From Pseudomonadota bacterium (GTDB lineage Bacteria > Desulfobacterota > Desulfovibrionia > Desulfovibrionales > Desulfovibrionaceae), in the NCBI GenBank assembly GCA_023426275.1, contig JAFABC010000002.1, positions 1 through 20,569 on the forward strand: a stretch of 20,569 nucleotides of DNA. Reading direction: 5' to 3'. Each line of letters starts with the position of its first letter. Position 1 is the stretch's first letter. The translations under genes and the position numbers were made by a program. A model generated the notes under the pieces. It was given only the letters and a program-made list of their open reading frames with translations. It did not search any database and was not told the DNA's origin. Below, in pieces: positions 6,948 through 15,900 of this stretch.

Positions 6948-7397
6948 TTAGTCGTCGGCGGAGCCGGTCGGGGTTCCTGGACCGGACGGCGGGGCCGTCT
7001 GCCGCAGGTGGATGATTTCATCGAGGAGAAAGACATCGGTCAGCAGCGTGCGCACGTGGTGCGAGGCGTTGAGATTGTCGACAAGCTGGGAAGAGATGCG
7101 CGGCTGGGCCAGGACAAGCTCCATGGCCGCAAGCGCTGTGGCCGTGTCCGCCTTGAGCACGTCGAGAAAGGTTTCATAGCGCTCCCGCGGGGCCAGCCGG
7201 TTGTCTTTCACCACGGCGGCATAGGCGCCGGGCAGGCCGAAAGCGGCCTCCACGGCCCGGGAAAGCAGCTCGCGCAACTGCGCGCCGCTGTGGCTTTCCC
7301 GGTCGTCGGCAATGCCCTGGGCCGCATAGCCCAGCATGAATTCGTAGCATTCCTCGATGGCGTCGCACCGGGCGGCGATCTCCGTAAAGGGTGTCAT
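6948..7397 (-). CDS. Unidentified 149-residue protein, last gene of the molybdoenzyme operon
   Basis: I cannot assign this to a family. The product is predicted to be mostly helical, with segments such as CDAIEECYEFMLGYAAQG (11-28) and a C-terminal part containing SSQLVDNLNASHHVRTLL. It ends in a Pro/Gly/Ser-rich tail. It has no signal peptide, membrane span or cofactor-type cysteine motif; its two cysteines are Cys11 and Cys17. Its ATG overlaps the TGA of the cytochrome b gene by four bases (ATGA), so translation is coupled and it is clearly part of the operon. Possible roles are an assembly factor, a cytoplasmic partner of the cytochrome, or an accessory subunit; none is supported beyond position. 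It ends convergently, 84 bases from the glucosyltransferase gene. Confidence 0.82.
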   Translation of the reverse strand: MTPFTEIAARCDAIEECYEFMLGYAAQGIADDRESHSGAQLRELLSRAVEAAFGLPGAYAAVVKDNRLAPRERYETFLDVLKADTATALAAMELVLAQPRISSQLVDNLNASHHVRTLLTDVFLLDEIIHLRQTAPPSGPGTPTGSADD

Positions 7398-8236
7398 GAA
7401 TGCGTCTCCCTCGGACCGTATCCGGCGGATTGCGCCCTGCCGTTCCAGCGGGCGGGGTCATGGTGGGAAAGATAAAAGGCCCGGTCCAGGGTTCCCGTGA
7501 GCATGGACCGGGTGATGGGCCGCTTTTCGGGCCGCAGGGCGAAATAGACGTGGATGATGACCAGGGCCACCAGGGCAATGCCGGCCAGACCGTGCAGGGC
7601 GTAGACCACGCCCCAGCCGCCGTCGCTGAAAAAGCGGTAGGGGTCGCGGGACAGCAGCGGCGTGCGCACCCGGGAGAGCATGGCCGCCCCCGTGATGGCC
7701 ATGGTCAGCCCCAGGACCACGATGGCCAGGTGGTAGAGTTTGTTGCCAAGGGGATACTTGCCCGGCCGGACCGGGGCCGTGTCCGTTTGCGGCTGGCCGG
7801 CGAGGTTTCGCAGCTCGGCCAGATCCTCCGGCATGGGCCAGATGGCCCGGAAGTCCATGCAGCACAGGGCATGGACGATATGGAAGATGATGGCCGCGAT
7901 GAGCACCGCCCCGGCCAGGACGTGCAGGCCCAGCCAGTCGAACCGCAGGCCGGCCTTGGGCAGAAAGGCCGAACAGAGCAAGGTGAGCATGGCCGCGGCC
8001 ATGACCCAGTGAAAGAGCCGCGCCGGGAGCGAGTGGCGCAGGATGCGGGCCGGAACCGTGGCCGCCGCCTCCGGGGGGACGGTCACGGCGGGGGAGGCCG
8101 GGCGCAGACGCGTCCATACGGCGTGGACCAGCGCGAAGACGAGGCCGGCGGCAAGGGAATACCACAGCAGCGCCCAGGCCGCATGGAGGATGACGGGCTG
8201 CCCCCAGGGGGATGCGCCCCAGGTCAGGATGCTCAT
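7394..8236 (-). CDS. Membrane cytochrome b, probable electron-transfer subunit of the molybdoenzyme
   Basis: A 280-residue protein with about five membrane segments (roughly 17-40, 72-92, 103-124, 166-187 and 210-233). The last four resemble the di-heme cytochrome b fold of formate dehydrogenase gamma and Ni-Fe hydrogenase cytochrome b subunits. Candidate heme-ligating histidines lie in or near the helices: His76, His105, His119, His169, His215 and His229. The pairing cannot be fixed from sequence alone. The gene overlaps both neighbours by four bases (ATGA), so it is co-translated with the FAD subunit and the 149-residue protein. In this context it most likely takes electrons from the periplasmic Mo/Fe-S/FAD enzyme and delivers them to quinone or another membrane partner; that role is inference. 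Confidence 0.85.
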   Translation of the reverse strand: MSILTWGASPWGQPVILHAAWALLWYSLAAGLVFALVHAVWTRLRPASPAVTVPPEAAATVPARILRHSLPARLFHWVMAAAMLTLLCSAFLPKAGLRFDWLGLHVLAGAVLIAAIIFHIVHALCCMDFRAIWPMPEDLAELRNLAGQPQTDTAPVRPGKYPLGNKLYHLAIVVLGLTMAITGAAMLSRVRTPLLSRDPYRFFSDGGWGVVYALHGLAGIALVALVIIHVYFALRPEKRPITRSMLTGTLDRAFYLSHHDPARWNGRAQSAGYGPRETHS

Positions 8237-9237
8237 GACGCCTCCTTGCCGAGAATGGCCCGTTTGACCAGATTGCGGGTCAGGGCCAGCTTGTAGCTGT
8301 TCCGGGTCAGGGGAACGGCCCCGGCCACGGCGATCTTTTCCGCCGTAACGGCAGCGTCGTCTTTCGAGCGTCCGGCCACTGCCGCCTCCACCTTGGTCAG
8401 GCGCCAGGGTTTGGCGGCCACGGCACCCAGGATGAAACGGGCTTTTTCGATGCGCCCGCCGGATTGCCGCAGCGCCGCCGCGATATTGACCAGCGGAAAA
8501 TCCCAGACCGGCCGGTCGCGGACTTTCTCGAAATAAAATGTCGCCCCGGCCCAGGTCCGGGGAAGGCGGATTTCCGTCAGCAGGTCGCCGGGTTCGAGGA
8601 TATTGAGCCGGGTGATGTCGTCTGCCGGGCCGACAAAGAAGTCCTCGGCCGCCACTTCGCGGCGACCCGTTGCGTTTTGGATGGTCAGGCGCGCCTCCAG
8701 GGCCACCAGGGCCGGTGCGGTGTCGGACGGCGACACGGCGACGCAGCGTCTGGCCCCGAAGATGGCATGTTCCCGGTTCATCCCTTTCGGCGTGCCGGCG
8801 TAGCAGATGTTGCCGCCGGCCCGGTAGCAGGTCCAGCCGCCGCGATAATACCAGCAGCGGGTGTCCTGGGAGATGTTGCCGCCGATGGTCCCCTGGTTGC
8901 GGATCTGCGGCGAGGCCACTTCCCCGGCCGCCGTGGCCAGCAGGCCGAAGTGTTCGCGGAGAACCGGATGGCGGGACACGGTGGTCAGCGTGGTCATGGG
9001 GCCGATGATCCAGTCCCCGTTTTTCTCCTGCCGCAGGCCCCGCAAGGTTTCGATGCGGCCGAGGTCGATCACGGCCCTGGGACGTTTGATGCGGTCCTTG
9101 AACCGTTCCAGGCTGTCGAGCCCTCCGGCCAAGATCCAGGCCTCGGCCCCGAGACGCCCGGCCAGGGACAGGGCATCCTCGATGCGTGCCGGCTGGTAGA
9201 GATCGAAGGGCGGCATCCCGTCGCGTACGATTGCCAT
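8233..9237 (-). CDS. FAD-binding subunit of a xanthine oxidase-family molybdoenzyme, with a four-cysteine insert
   Basis: A 334-residue FAD subunit (CoxM/XdhB/PaoB type). FAD pyrophosphate-binding signatures are ILAGGLDSL (35-43) and NQGTIGGNIS (114-123). Right after the second lies an insert with Cys128, Cys137, Cys145 and Cys165. A cysteine-rich insert in this place carries a [4Fe-4S] cluster in 4-hydroxybenzoyl-CoA reductase beta and E. coli PaoB; the cluster is inferred here. No signal peptide is present, so if the enzyme is periplasmic this subunit must travel with the Tat-bearing Fe-S partner. AGGAG lies six bases before the ATG at 9235-9237. The stop overlaps the start of the cytochrome b gene, and the Mo-subunit gene ends 43 bases upstream. 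Confidence 0.92.
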   Translation of the reverse strand: MAIVRDGMPPFDLYQPARIEDALSLAGRLGAEAWILAGGLDSLERFKDRIKRPRAVIDLGRIETLRGLRQEKNGDWIIGPMTTLTTVSRHPVLREHFGLLATAAGEVASPQIRNQGTIGGNISQDTRCWYYRGGWTCYRAGGNICYAGTPKGMNREHAIFGARRCVAVSPSDTAPALVALEARLTIQNATGRREVAAEDFFVGPADDITRLNILEPGDLLTEIRLPRTWAGATFYFEKVRDRPVWDFPLVNIAAALRQSGGRIEKARFILGAVAAKPWRLTKVEAAVAGRSKDDAAVTAEKIAVAGAVPLTRNSYKLALTRNLVKRAILGKEAS

Positions 9238-9280
9238 GGTAGTCTCCTGCCGTATTGCGAAGCGGCGTTACGGGTGGTGC

Positions 9281-11773
9281 TCAGACATTGGCCGCAAGAC
9301 CGCCGGCCGGGCGTTTGGACCCGGGTTCGAGGACGGTGAGGATCGTGTCGGCCATGACCGGGGCGCGGACAAAGGTCTCGTCGTCCAGGGCGTCGGCCAG
9401 GGCGCACAGGATCGCCGCGCAGGCTCCGCCGGTGGGTGGTTCGCCGATGCCGCGCGCGCCTACCGGCGTTTGCGGATCGGGCCGGCCCACCGCGCCCCAG
9501 GTGAAACGCTCCGGGGCGCTCAGCATGGTCGGCGGCCGGGTCTGGTAGAAGCGTCTGGCCACGGGCAGGCCGTAATGGGTGTCGTAGAACCACTTCTGCG
9601 TGGTGGCGTGGCCGATGCCGAGCATGGAGCGGCCAAAGAGCTGTCCGCCAAAGGCCCGGGGGTGGACCACCCGGCCGGCGTCGGCCTGCACGTGGATGTC
9701 CACGATGCGGTACATGCCGGTTTCGATGTCCACTTCCACTTCGGCGAAGGTGGCCACGTAGGAATAGGTCTGGCCGTCGCGCCCGAAGGTGTCCCTGGCC
9801 ACGGCCACGAGGCCCTGGCCGGCCAGGGCCGCCACCGAGGCCTTGGTGAACTTGTTGAGATCGTCCGGGATGTCGTGGCCGTCATAGCCTCCGCCCAAAG
9901 CAACGGCCTGCCGCGCCGCCTCGGCGAAGGTCAGGGCCTGCCCCGTGTCGGAGCGGAAAACGCGTTCGCCGCCGATGGCGTAGTCCCCGGGGCTGCCGCC
10001 CAGGGTTGTGGCGGCGATTTCCCGGAGCTTGCGTCGGGCGTCAAGACTCGCCGCCAGGGCCGCCCGGGACATGGCGTGGATGGTCTGGCTGCCGCCGGAA
10101 ACGCAGCTCCAGCCCAGGTGTTTGCCTGTATCGCCCCAGAGGATCTCGCAGGTCTCCCAGGGCACGTCCATGGCGTCGGCCACCACGCGTTGCACGTCGG
10201 AAAACGACTCCGTGCCGAGGTTGCCCACGCCGGTGTGGATACGCAGCCGGCCTTCGGGCGTGATGAGGAACAGGCCGTCAAAGCCGATGGTGCCGGCCAC
10301 GAAGCAGCCTGTGGCCACACCCAGGCCGCGCCGGATCGCTCCTTTGGCCCGGGCCGGGCGGTTGCGGCGCGTCTGCCAGTCGAAAGCCGCGGCCCCCTGG
10401 TCGAGCGCCTCCCTGACAAAGGCGCTGGTGGCGGCATTGAGGCTGCCGTCGGGATTGGGCGGTCCGACCGGAGCGCGGCCTTCCGGGGCGTTGATGCGGC
10501 ACACGGCCAGGGGATCGAGCTTGAGTTTCCGGGCCGCCTTGGCCAGGACCGGTCCCATGAAGGCCATGGCCTGCAAGCCGCCGGGGGCGGTCTGGGCGGC
10601 GCGGGTCGGGGTGTTGGTCAACACCGCCACCCCGCGCCAGCGCATGGCCCGGGGCTGGTAGAGCAGCGAGGCCATGCGGCCGACCAGGATGGCGTCGTAT
10701 TGCTGTTCGTAGGGCCCGTTGTCCATGACCACGAAAAGATCCAGGGCCAGCAACCGGCCATCCCCGGCAAAGCCGGCCCGCATGCGCCCGATCAGGCTCG
10801 GCCGGGCCCGGCCGATGTATTGCTCCTCCTCGCGGCTGATGCGCATCATGACCGGGGCCTTGGCTTTTTTGGCCAGAAGCGCCGGAATGACCGCGGCGAT
10901 GGAGGCCGTGATCTTGCCGCCAAAACCACCCCCCGTGTATGCACTGACGAAAACGATGTCCGCCGGGTCCATGTTGAGCCAGCGGGCCAGCGCCGGCACG
11001 GTCTGGATGGTGCTTTGGGTGCCGGTGGCCAGATGCAGCTTGCCGTTTTCCCACCAGGCCAGGGCCGAGCGGGTTTCCAGGGCCTGATGGCTGACATTGG
11101 GGGTGACGAAGGTTTCGTCGAGGACGAGGGCGGCCTGTTGCAGCCCGGACTCGACGTCGCCGAAGCGCCATTCGCCGGCGGCCTTGCCCAGGGGAAGCTG
11201 GTCCGGATCGCTGGCCGCGAAATCGGCGGTCGTCCATTTGAGGGTCCCGACGCAGGCCGGTTCGCCGGTTTTTCCGGGCGGCAGCCAGACGTTGCCGTCG
11301 GTGCGGGCGTTCGGGCCGCCCGGACGCAGGCTGTCCAGCGGATTGACGACAAAGGGAAGCGGCTCGAAGGTGATGTCGATGGCCTCGATGGCGGCCACCG
11401 CCGCCGCCTCGTCCGTGGCCGCCACGGCCAGGATGGGGTCGCCCTGGTAGAGCGGTTCCATGGTCAGGGCGTGCTCGGCCCAGGGGCTGGCCTTGATGAC
11501 CGCGCCGCTGTCGGACACGGAATCGGCCGGCGGCGGCAGGTCGTCGGCGGTGAGGATGGCCCGCACCCCGGGCATGGCCAGGGCGGCCCGGGTGTCCAGG
11601 CGTTTGACCCGGGCATGGGGCATGGGGCTTGTGAGCAGCTTGCACACGAGCATGCCCTCGGCCCGGAAGTCGTCGGCATAGCGGGCCTCGCCGGTCAGTT
11701 TGGCGCGCAAATCCGGCGTGGTGTAGTCGCGGCCGGTCAGCTTGGGCGTAAAAAGAGTCTCGTTTGTCGCCAT
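9281..11773 (-). CDS. Molybdopterin-binding catalytic subunit, xanthine oxidase/aldehyde oxidoreductase family
   Basis: An 830-residue catalytic subunit that should hydroxylate an aldehyde or N-heterocycle using water, passing electrons to the Fe-S subunit. The N-terminal a/b-hammerhead begins at KLTGRDYTTPDLRAKLTGEA (11-30). YTGGGFGGK at 279-287 is the glycine-rich cofactor-binding loop. VGARGIGEPPTGG near the C-terminus supplies the invariant catalytic glutamate, Glu778. It lacks the AYRGAGR-type CO dehydrogenase active-site cysteine loop in any form I can recognise, so CO oxidation is unlikely. It is longer than PaoC (about 730 residues) and near the CoxL/XdhA size. No signal peptide is visible. 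The gene starts three bases after the stop of the Fe-S subunit gene. The true substrate cannot be told from sequence; no dedicated XdhC/PaoD-type insertion chaperone is encoded nearby. Confidence 0.93.
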   Translation of the reverse strand: MATNETLFTPKLTGRDYTTPDLRAKLTGEARYADDFRAEGMLVCKLLTSPMPHARVKRLDTRAALAMPGVRAILTADDLPPPADSVSDSGAVIKASPWAEHALTMEPLYQGDPILAVAATDEAAAVAAIEAIDITFEPLPFVVNPLDSLRPGGPNARTDGNVWLPPGKTGEPACVGTLKWTTADFAASDPDQLPLGKAAGEWRFGDVESGLQQAALVLDETFVTPNVSHQALETRSALAWWENGKLHLATGTQSTIQTVPALARWLNMDPADIVFVSAYTGGGFGGKITASIAAVIPALLAKKAKAPVMMRISREEEQYIGRARPSLIGRMRAGFAGDGRLLALDLFVVMDNGPYEQQYDAILVGRMASLLYQPRAMRWRGVAVLTNTPTRAAQTAPGGLQAMAFMGPVLAKAARKLKLDPLAVCRINAPEGRAPVGPPNPDGSLNAATSAFVREALDQGAAAFDWQTRRNRPARAKGAIRRGLGVATGCFVAGTIGFDGLFLITPEGRLRIHTGVGNLGTESFSDVQRVVADAMDVPWETCEILWGDTGKHLGWSCVSGGSQTIHAMSRAALAASLDARRKLREIAATTLGGSPGDYAIGGERVFRSDTGQALTFAEAARQAVALGGGYDGHDIPDDLNKFTKASVAALAGQGLVAVARDTFGRDGQTYSYVATFAEVEVDIETGMYRIVDIHVQADAGRVVHPRAFGGQLFGRSMLGIGHATTQKWFYDTHYGLPVARRFYQTRPPTMLSAPERFTWGAVGRPDPQTPVGARGIGEPPTGGACAAILCALADALDDETFVRAPVMADTILTVLEPGSKRPAGGLAANV

Positions 11774-11776
11774 GGC

Positions 11777-12403
11777 TCATCCCTTGCGCATGTATGCGGC
11801 CCCGCGCATGAGGCCCGTGAGAATCTTGTCGTAGTCCTGGCAACGACACAGGTTGCCCGAGACGCCGTGGGCCAGTTCCTGCCGGGTGGGATCGGGGTTG
11901 GTTTTCAGATAGCCCAGCGTGGCCATGAGAAACCCGGGCGCGCAGTAGCCGCACTGGAACCCCTGCTCGTCGAGCACGCCCTGTTGCAGGGGATGCAGGC
12001 TGCCGCCGGGGCGGGCCAGCCCTTCGATGGTCAGGATTTTTTTGCCCCGCACGCTGTGGGTGAGGATGGAGCAGGAGTACTGCGGCACGTCGTCGACGAG
12101 CACGGTGCAGGCGCCGCATTCGGCCCGGTCGCAGCCGATCTTCAGGCCGGTGAGTCCCAGCTTGCCGCGCAGGGTCTGGGCCAGCGTCTCCTGGGGCATG
12201 ACGTCCACCCGCCGTTGCTGGCCGTTGACGTCAAGGGTGATGAGGCGCTCCACGGACCCGGGCGTGGCCTTGGGGCCGGCTCCGGCCGGTCCCGGGAAGA
12301 GCGGGCCGGAAAACGAGACGACTCCGGCGGCGATCACGCTTTTGATGAACTGGCGCCGGGTCAGCCCCCCGGGCCTGCCCTCTTCGGCATGACAATCGCA
12401 CAT
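11777..12403 (-). CDS. Tat-exported [2Fe-2S] subunit of the molybdoenzyme
   Basis: A 208-residue subunit carrying two [2Fe-2S] clusters. The plant-ferredoxin-type cluster is bound by Cys91, Cys96, Cys99 and Cys111 (C-x4-C-x2-C-x11-C). The second is bound by Cys151, Cys154, Cys186 and Cys188 (C-x2-C-x31-C-x-C). Both patterns are complete. The N-terminus has a twin-arginine signal, TRRQFIK at 15-21, followed by a hydrophobic stretch and a likely cleavage region near GPAGAG. It should direct the folded complex to the periplasm. The ATG at 12403 is chosen because it gives a proper short n-region and has GGAG just upstream; an in-frame extension to 12508 would bury the signal. First gene of the five-gene operon. 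Confidence 0.93.
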   Translation of the reverse strand: MCDCHAEEGRPGGLTRRQFIKSVIAAGVVSFSGPLFPGPAGAGPKATPGSVERLITLDVNGQQRRVDVMPQETLAQTLRGKLGLTGLKIGCDRAECGACTVLVDDVPQYSCSILTHSVRGKKILTIEGLARPGGSLHPLQQGVLDEQGFQCGYCAPGFLMATLGYLKTNPDPTRQELAHGVSGNLCRCQDYDKILTGLMRGAAYMRKG

Positions 12404-12426
12404 GGCAACTCCATCTGTTTTGCGCA

Positions 12427-12442
12427 GATATTTTGGAATATC
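12427..12442. promoter_or_regulatory. Inverted repeat close to the molybdoenzyme operon start (possible operator)
   Basis: GATATT-TTGG-AATATC is a 16-base inverted repeat, with less regular TTGC and GCAA outer arms flanking it. It lies 24-39 bases upstream of the ATG of the Fe-S subunit. It is AT-rich against a GC-rich background, and its place would suit a repressor or a promoter-proximal regulator. The regulator is not identified and no adjacent regulatory gene points to one. Confidence 0.4.
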
Positions 12443-12499
12443 GGCAAGTTGCTCCATGGGCCAGGGCGCGGACCGGGCGGATCGCGGCCACGGGCCCGT

Positions 12500-12533
12500 G
12501 GGAATCACTATGATGGATCTTTACGTGATTCCC
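12500..12533. promoter_or_regulatory. Spaced inverted repeat, 9-bp arms (possible regulator site)
   Basis: GGGAATCAC (12500-12508) and GTGATTCCC (12525-12533) are perfect inverted arms separated by 16 bases. The arm centres are 25 bases apart, about two and a half helical turns. A 14-bp palindrome (12488-12501) overlaps the left edge. The position, about 100-130 bases upstream of the operon start, fits an activator or a transcript hairpin. It could be fortuitous. Confidence 0.4.
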
Positions 12534-12860
12534 GGTCCACAGGGATAGCCCGATTCTCCTGAATACTTGCCTGATCCGGTCGGCCGGGCGGCGGGGCGGG
12601 GCGATTCTTGCCACTTTTCTCCATTTTTTCCCGGGCGATATTTGAAAAGGCGTGAAAAGGATCTGGCGCCATGAAAAATTCCCTTGTCGCCGCTTCCGGA
12701 TTGCATCTTTGGCTGCCCACGGTGGCTTGTGCGGCCCCGAAAGACTTGTGCCCGCAAAAAGATTTTGAAACGCGAACTGTTACGGCAAGTGCGCAACGTC
12801 GCCGGGCAATGCGCCCCAAGGCGCGCGGTTCGTGCCGGGAGTGTTCGGAGTCGACACAGA

Positions 12861-12892
12861 AAAAGGGGAGCGGGCGGTGCCTGCTCCCCTTT
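12861..12892 (-). terminator. Rho-independent terminator of the RND efflux operon
   Basis: On the minus strand AAAGGGGAGC pairs with GCTCCCCTTT around an eleven-base loop and is followed by a run of T residues. It lies about 65 bases downstream of the RND transporter stop at 12956. Together with that gap it shows the operon ends after the transporter gene, with no outer-membrane channel gene. Confidence 0.85.
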
Positions 12893-12955
12893 GCGTGGGC
12901 TGCTGGTCGGTTCCGGCTGGCGCCGGGGCGATGGCTTCCGGAGGCAACGTCCCGG

Positions 12956-15900
12956 TCAGACGGTGGCCTGCTTTTTCCCGTTTTGCTTGAAGAGGCGGGA
13001 AACGAGCACAAAGAACAGCGGGATGAAGATCAGGTCGATGAAGGTGGCGGACAACATGCCGCCGCACACGGCCGTGCCGATGGCGTTCATCGCGCCGGCG
13101 CCGGCGCCGTTGGCCATGGCCAGGGGCAGCACGCCGAAGAAGAAGGCCAGGGAGGTCATGATGACCGGCCGGAACCGGGTCTTGACCGCGCCGAGCGTCG
13201 CCTCGATGAGGCCTTCGCCATGGCCCATGCGTTCCTTGATGAACTGGATGATCAGGATGGCGTTTTTTGTCGACAGGCCGAGCGTGGTCAGAAAGCCGAT
13301 CTGAAAATACACGTCATTGGGGAAGCCCCGCAACGACGTGGCCACGATGGCCCCGAGCACGCCAAGGGGCAGCATGAGCATGTTGACGATGGGGATCGTC
13401 CAGCTTTCGTACAGCGCCGCCACGCACAGGAAGATGACGAAGATGGAGAAGGCGTAGAGAATCGGTCCCTGCGCCGTGGCCATGCGTTCCTGGTAGGACA
13501 GCCCGGTCCAGTCGAAGCCGATGCCCTGCGGCAGCTTCCCGGCAAGGTTTTCCATGATGGACATGGCCTCGCCGGTGCTGTGTCCCGGCGCGGGCTCGCC
13601 CCAGATGTTGATGGAGGGGAAGGCGTTGTAGCGCTCGAGCTTGGGCGAGCCCACGGTCCAGCGACCGCTCGAGAAGGAGGAAAAGGGCACCATCTTGCCC
13701 TCGGTATTGCGTACGTAGAGCCGGTTGAGGTCCTGCGGCCGCATCCGGTAGGGGGCGTCGGCCTGCACGTAGACCTGCTTGACCCGGCCGTTCTGGATGA
13801 AGTTGTTGACGTAGGAACTGCCGAAGGCCGCCGAGATGGTCGTGTGGATGTCGTTGATGGGCACGCCGAGCGCCCCGGCTTTGTCCCAGTCCACGTCGAG
13901 ATGGTATTCGGGCATGTCCTCCATGCCGTTGGGGCGCACCCGGACCAGGCGCGGGTCCTGCCGGGCCATGCCGAGCAGCTGGTTGCGCGCGGCCATCAGT
14001 TTCTCGTGGCCGAGGCCCCCGCGATCCTGCAATTCGAAATCGAAACCCGAGGCCATGCCCAGCTCGACGACGGGCGGCGGCGGGAAGGCGAACACCATGG
14101 CTTCCTTGATGCCCGAGAAATACCGCATGGCCCGGCCGGCAATGGCTTTCACCTTGAGGTTGGCCCCGGAGCGCTTGTTCCAGTCCTTGAGCTTGACGAA
14201 ACCGATGGCCAGATTCTGGCCCTGGCCGCCGAAGCTGACGCCCGAGACGCCCATGAACGATTCCACGGCGTCCTTTTCCTGGGTGAGGAAGTAGTCGCGC
14301 ACCTTGGCCATGACCGCTTCGGTCTGTTCCAGGGTGGTGGTTCCCGGGGGCAGGGTGGCCTGGACGAGCAGGATGCCCTGGTCCTCATCGGGGATGTAGG
14401 AGGTGGGCATGCGCTTGAAAAGGTAGCCGACGCCCACCACGATCAGCAGGTAGACGATGCCGTAGCGCAGGCCCTTGGAAAAGGACCGGCCCACGATGCC
14501 CACGTAGACGGAGCGGATCTTGAAGAACATGCGGTCGAACCAGCGGAAAAACGGCCGCAGGAAAAAGACCACGTTCTCCGAGGGCTCATGTCCCTTGGGC
14601 ACGGGCTTGAGGAACGTGGCGCACAGCACCGGGGTCAGCACCAGGGCCACCACCACCGACAGCATCATGGAGGCGATGATGGTGATGGAGAACTGGCGGT
14701 AGAGCACGCCGGTCGACCCCTGGAAAAAGGCCATGGGGCCGAACACCGCCGACAGCACCAGCCCGATGCCGATCAGGGCGCTGGTGATCTCGTCCATGGA
14801 TTTGGCCGTGGCCTCGCGTGGCGACAGACCTTCCTCGGACATGATGCGTTCCACGTTTTCCACCACCACGATGGCGTCGTCGACGAGGAGGCCGATGGCC
14901 AGCACCATGGCGAACATGGTGAGCATGTTGATGGAATAGCCGAAGAAATGGAGCACGGCGAAGGTGCCGAGCAGGACCACCGGCACGGCGATGGTCGGAA
15001 TGAGCGTGGCCCGGATGTTGCCCATGAACAGAAACATGATCAAAAACACGAGCACCACGGCCTCGAACAGGGTCTTGACCACCTCGTCGATGGCCACCTT
15101 GGTAAACGGCGTGGTGTCGTACGGGTACACGACCTTCATGCCCGGCGGAAAGAACCGGCTCATCTCCTTGAGCGTGGTTTTGATCGCGTCGGCCGTCTCC
15201 AGGGCGTTGGCCCCGGCGGACTGGCGGATGGCCATGGCGGCCGAGGGCAGGCCGTTGTAGAAGGCCACGACGTCCGAGCGTTCGGAGCCGAGTTCGGTGC
15301 GGCCCACGTCCTTGATGCGCACCACGGAACCGTCTTCCTTGATACGCACGGGAATGTTGGCGAACTCCTCCGGCGTCTGCAGCAGGTGCTGGACCACGAT
15401 GGGGGAGTTGAGGCGCTGGCCCGGCACGGCCGGCGCGCCGCCGAGCTGGCCGGCCGAGACCTCCACGTTGTAGGCGTTCAAGGCCGTCATGACGTCGCCC
15501 ACGGTCAGGCCGAAGCTGTTGAGCTTGTCGGGATCGAGCCAGACGCGCATGGCGTACTGGGTGCCGAAGTTTTCCACCTCGCCGACCCCGGGCACCCGGG
15601 ACAGGATCTTTTCCAGCGTGGACTGGGCGTAGTCGCGCAGGTCCTCGCCGCGCATGCTGCCGTCCTCGGAGATCAGCCCGACGACGATGAGGTAGTTGCG
15701 GGTGGATTTGCTCACTTCCACGCCCGAACGCTGCACTTCGTCGGGCAGGCTGGCCATGGCCAGCTGGAGCTTGTTTTGCACCTTGGACCAGGCGATGTCC
15801 GGATCGGTGCCCGGGGCGAAGGTCAGCTCGATGCGGGACTGGCCCGAGGAGGAACTCGTGCCGGTCAGATAGAGCATGTTGTCGAGCCCGGTCATCTTCT

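Larger units (their letters stand above)
12404..12860. other. Intergenic region upstream of the molybdoenzyme operon
   Basis: The stretch holds the operon promoter on the minus strand and at least two inverted repeats (12427-12442 and 12500-12533), plus a 14-bp perfect palindrome CCACGGGCCCGTGG at 12488-12501. A 54-codon frame on the minus strand (12508-12672, starting MAPDPFHAF) is preceded by a weak AAGGG. It has no recognisable domain and I do not call it a gene. The rest up to the terminator at 12861 shows nothing I can name. Confidence 0.5.

Noticed and set aside
9281..11773. Carbon monoxide dehydrogenase large subunit (coxL)
   Set aside because: The general family fold is shared, but I cannot find the CoxL active-site cysteine loop, and the Tat-bearing Fe-S subunit with a four-Cys FAD subunit points to PaoABC-like aldehyde oxidation instead.
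9236..12562. Plus-strand open frame of 1108 codons opposite the molybdoenzyme genes
   Set aside because: It is an antisense shadow spanning two genes and an intergenic gap. The composition is rich in Gly, His and Ala and no motif is visible.
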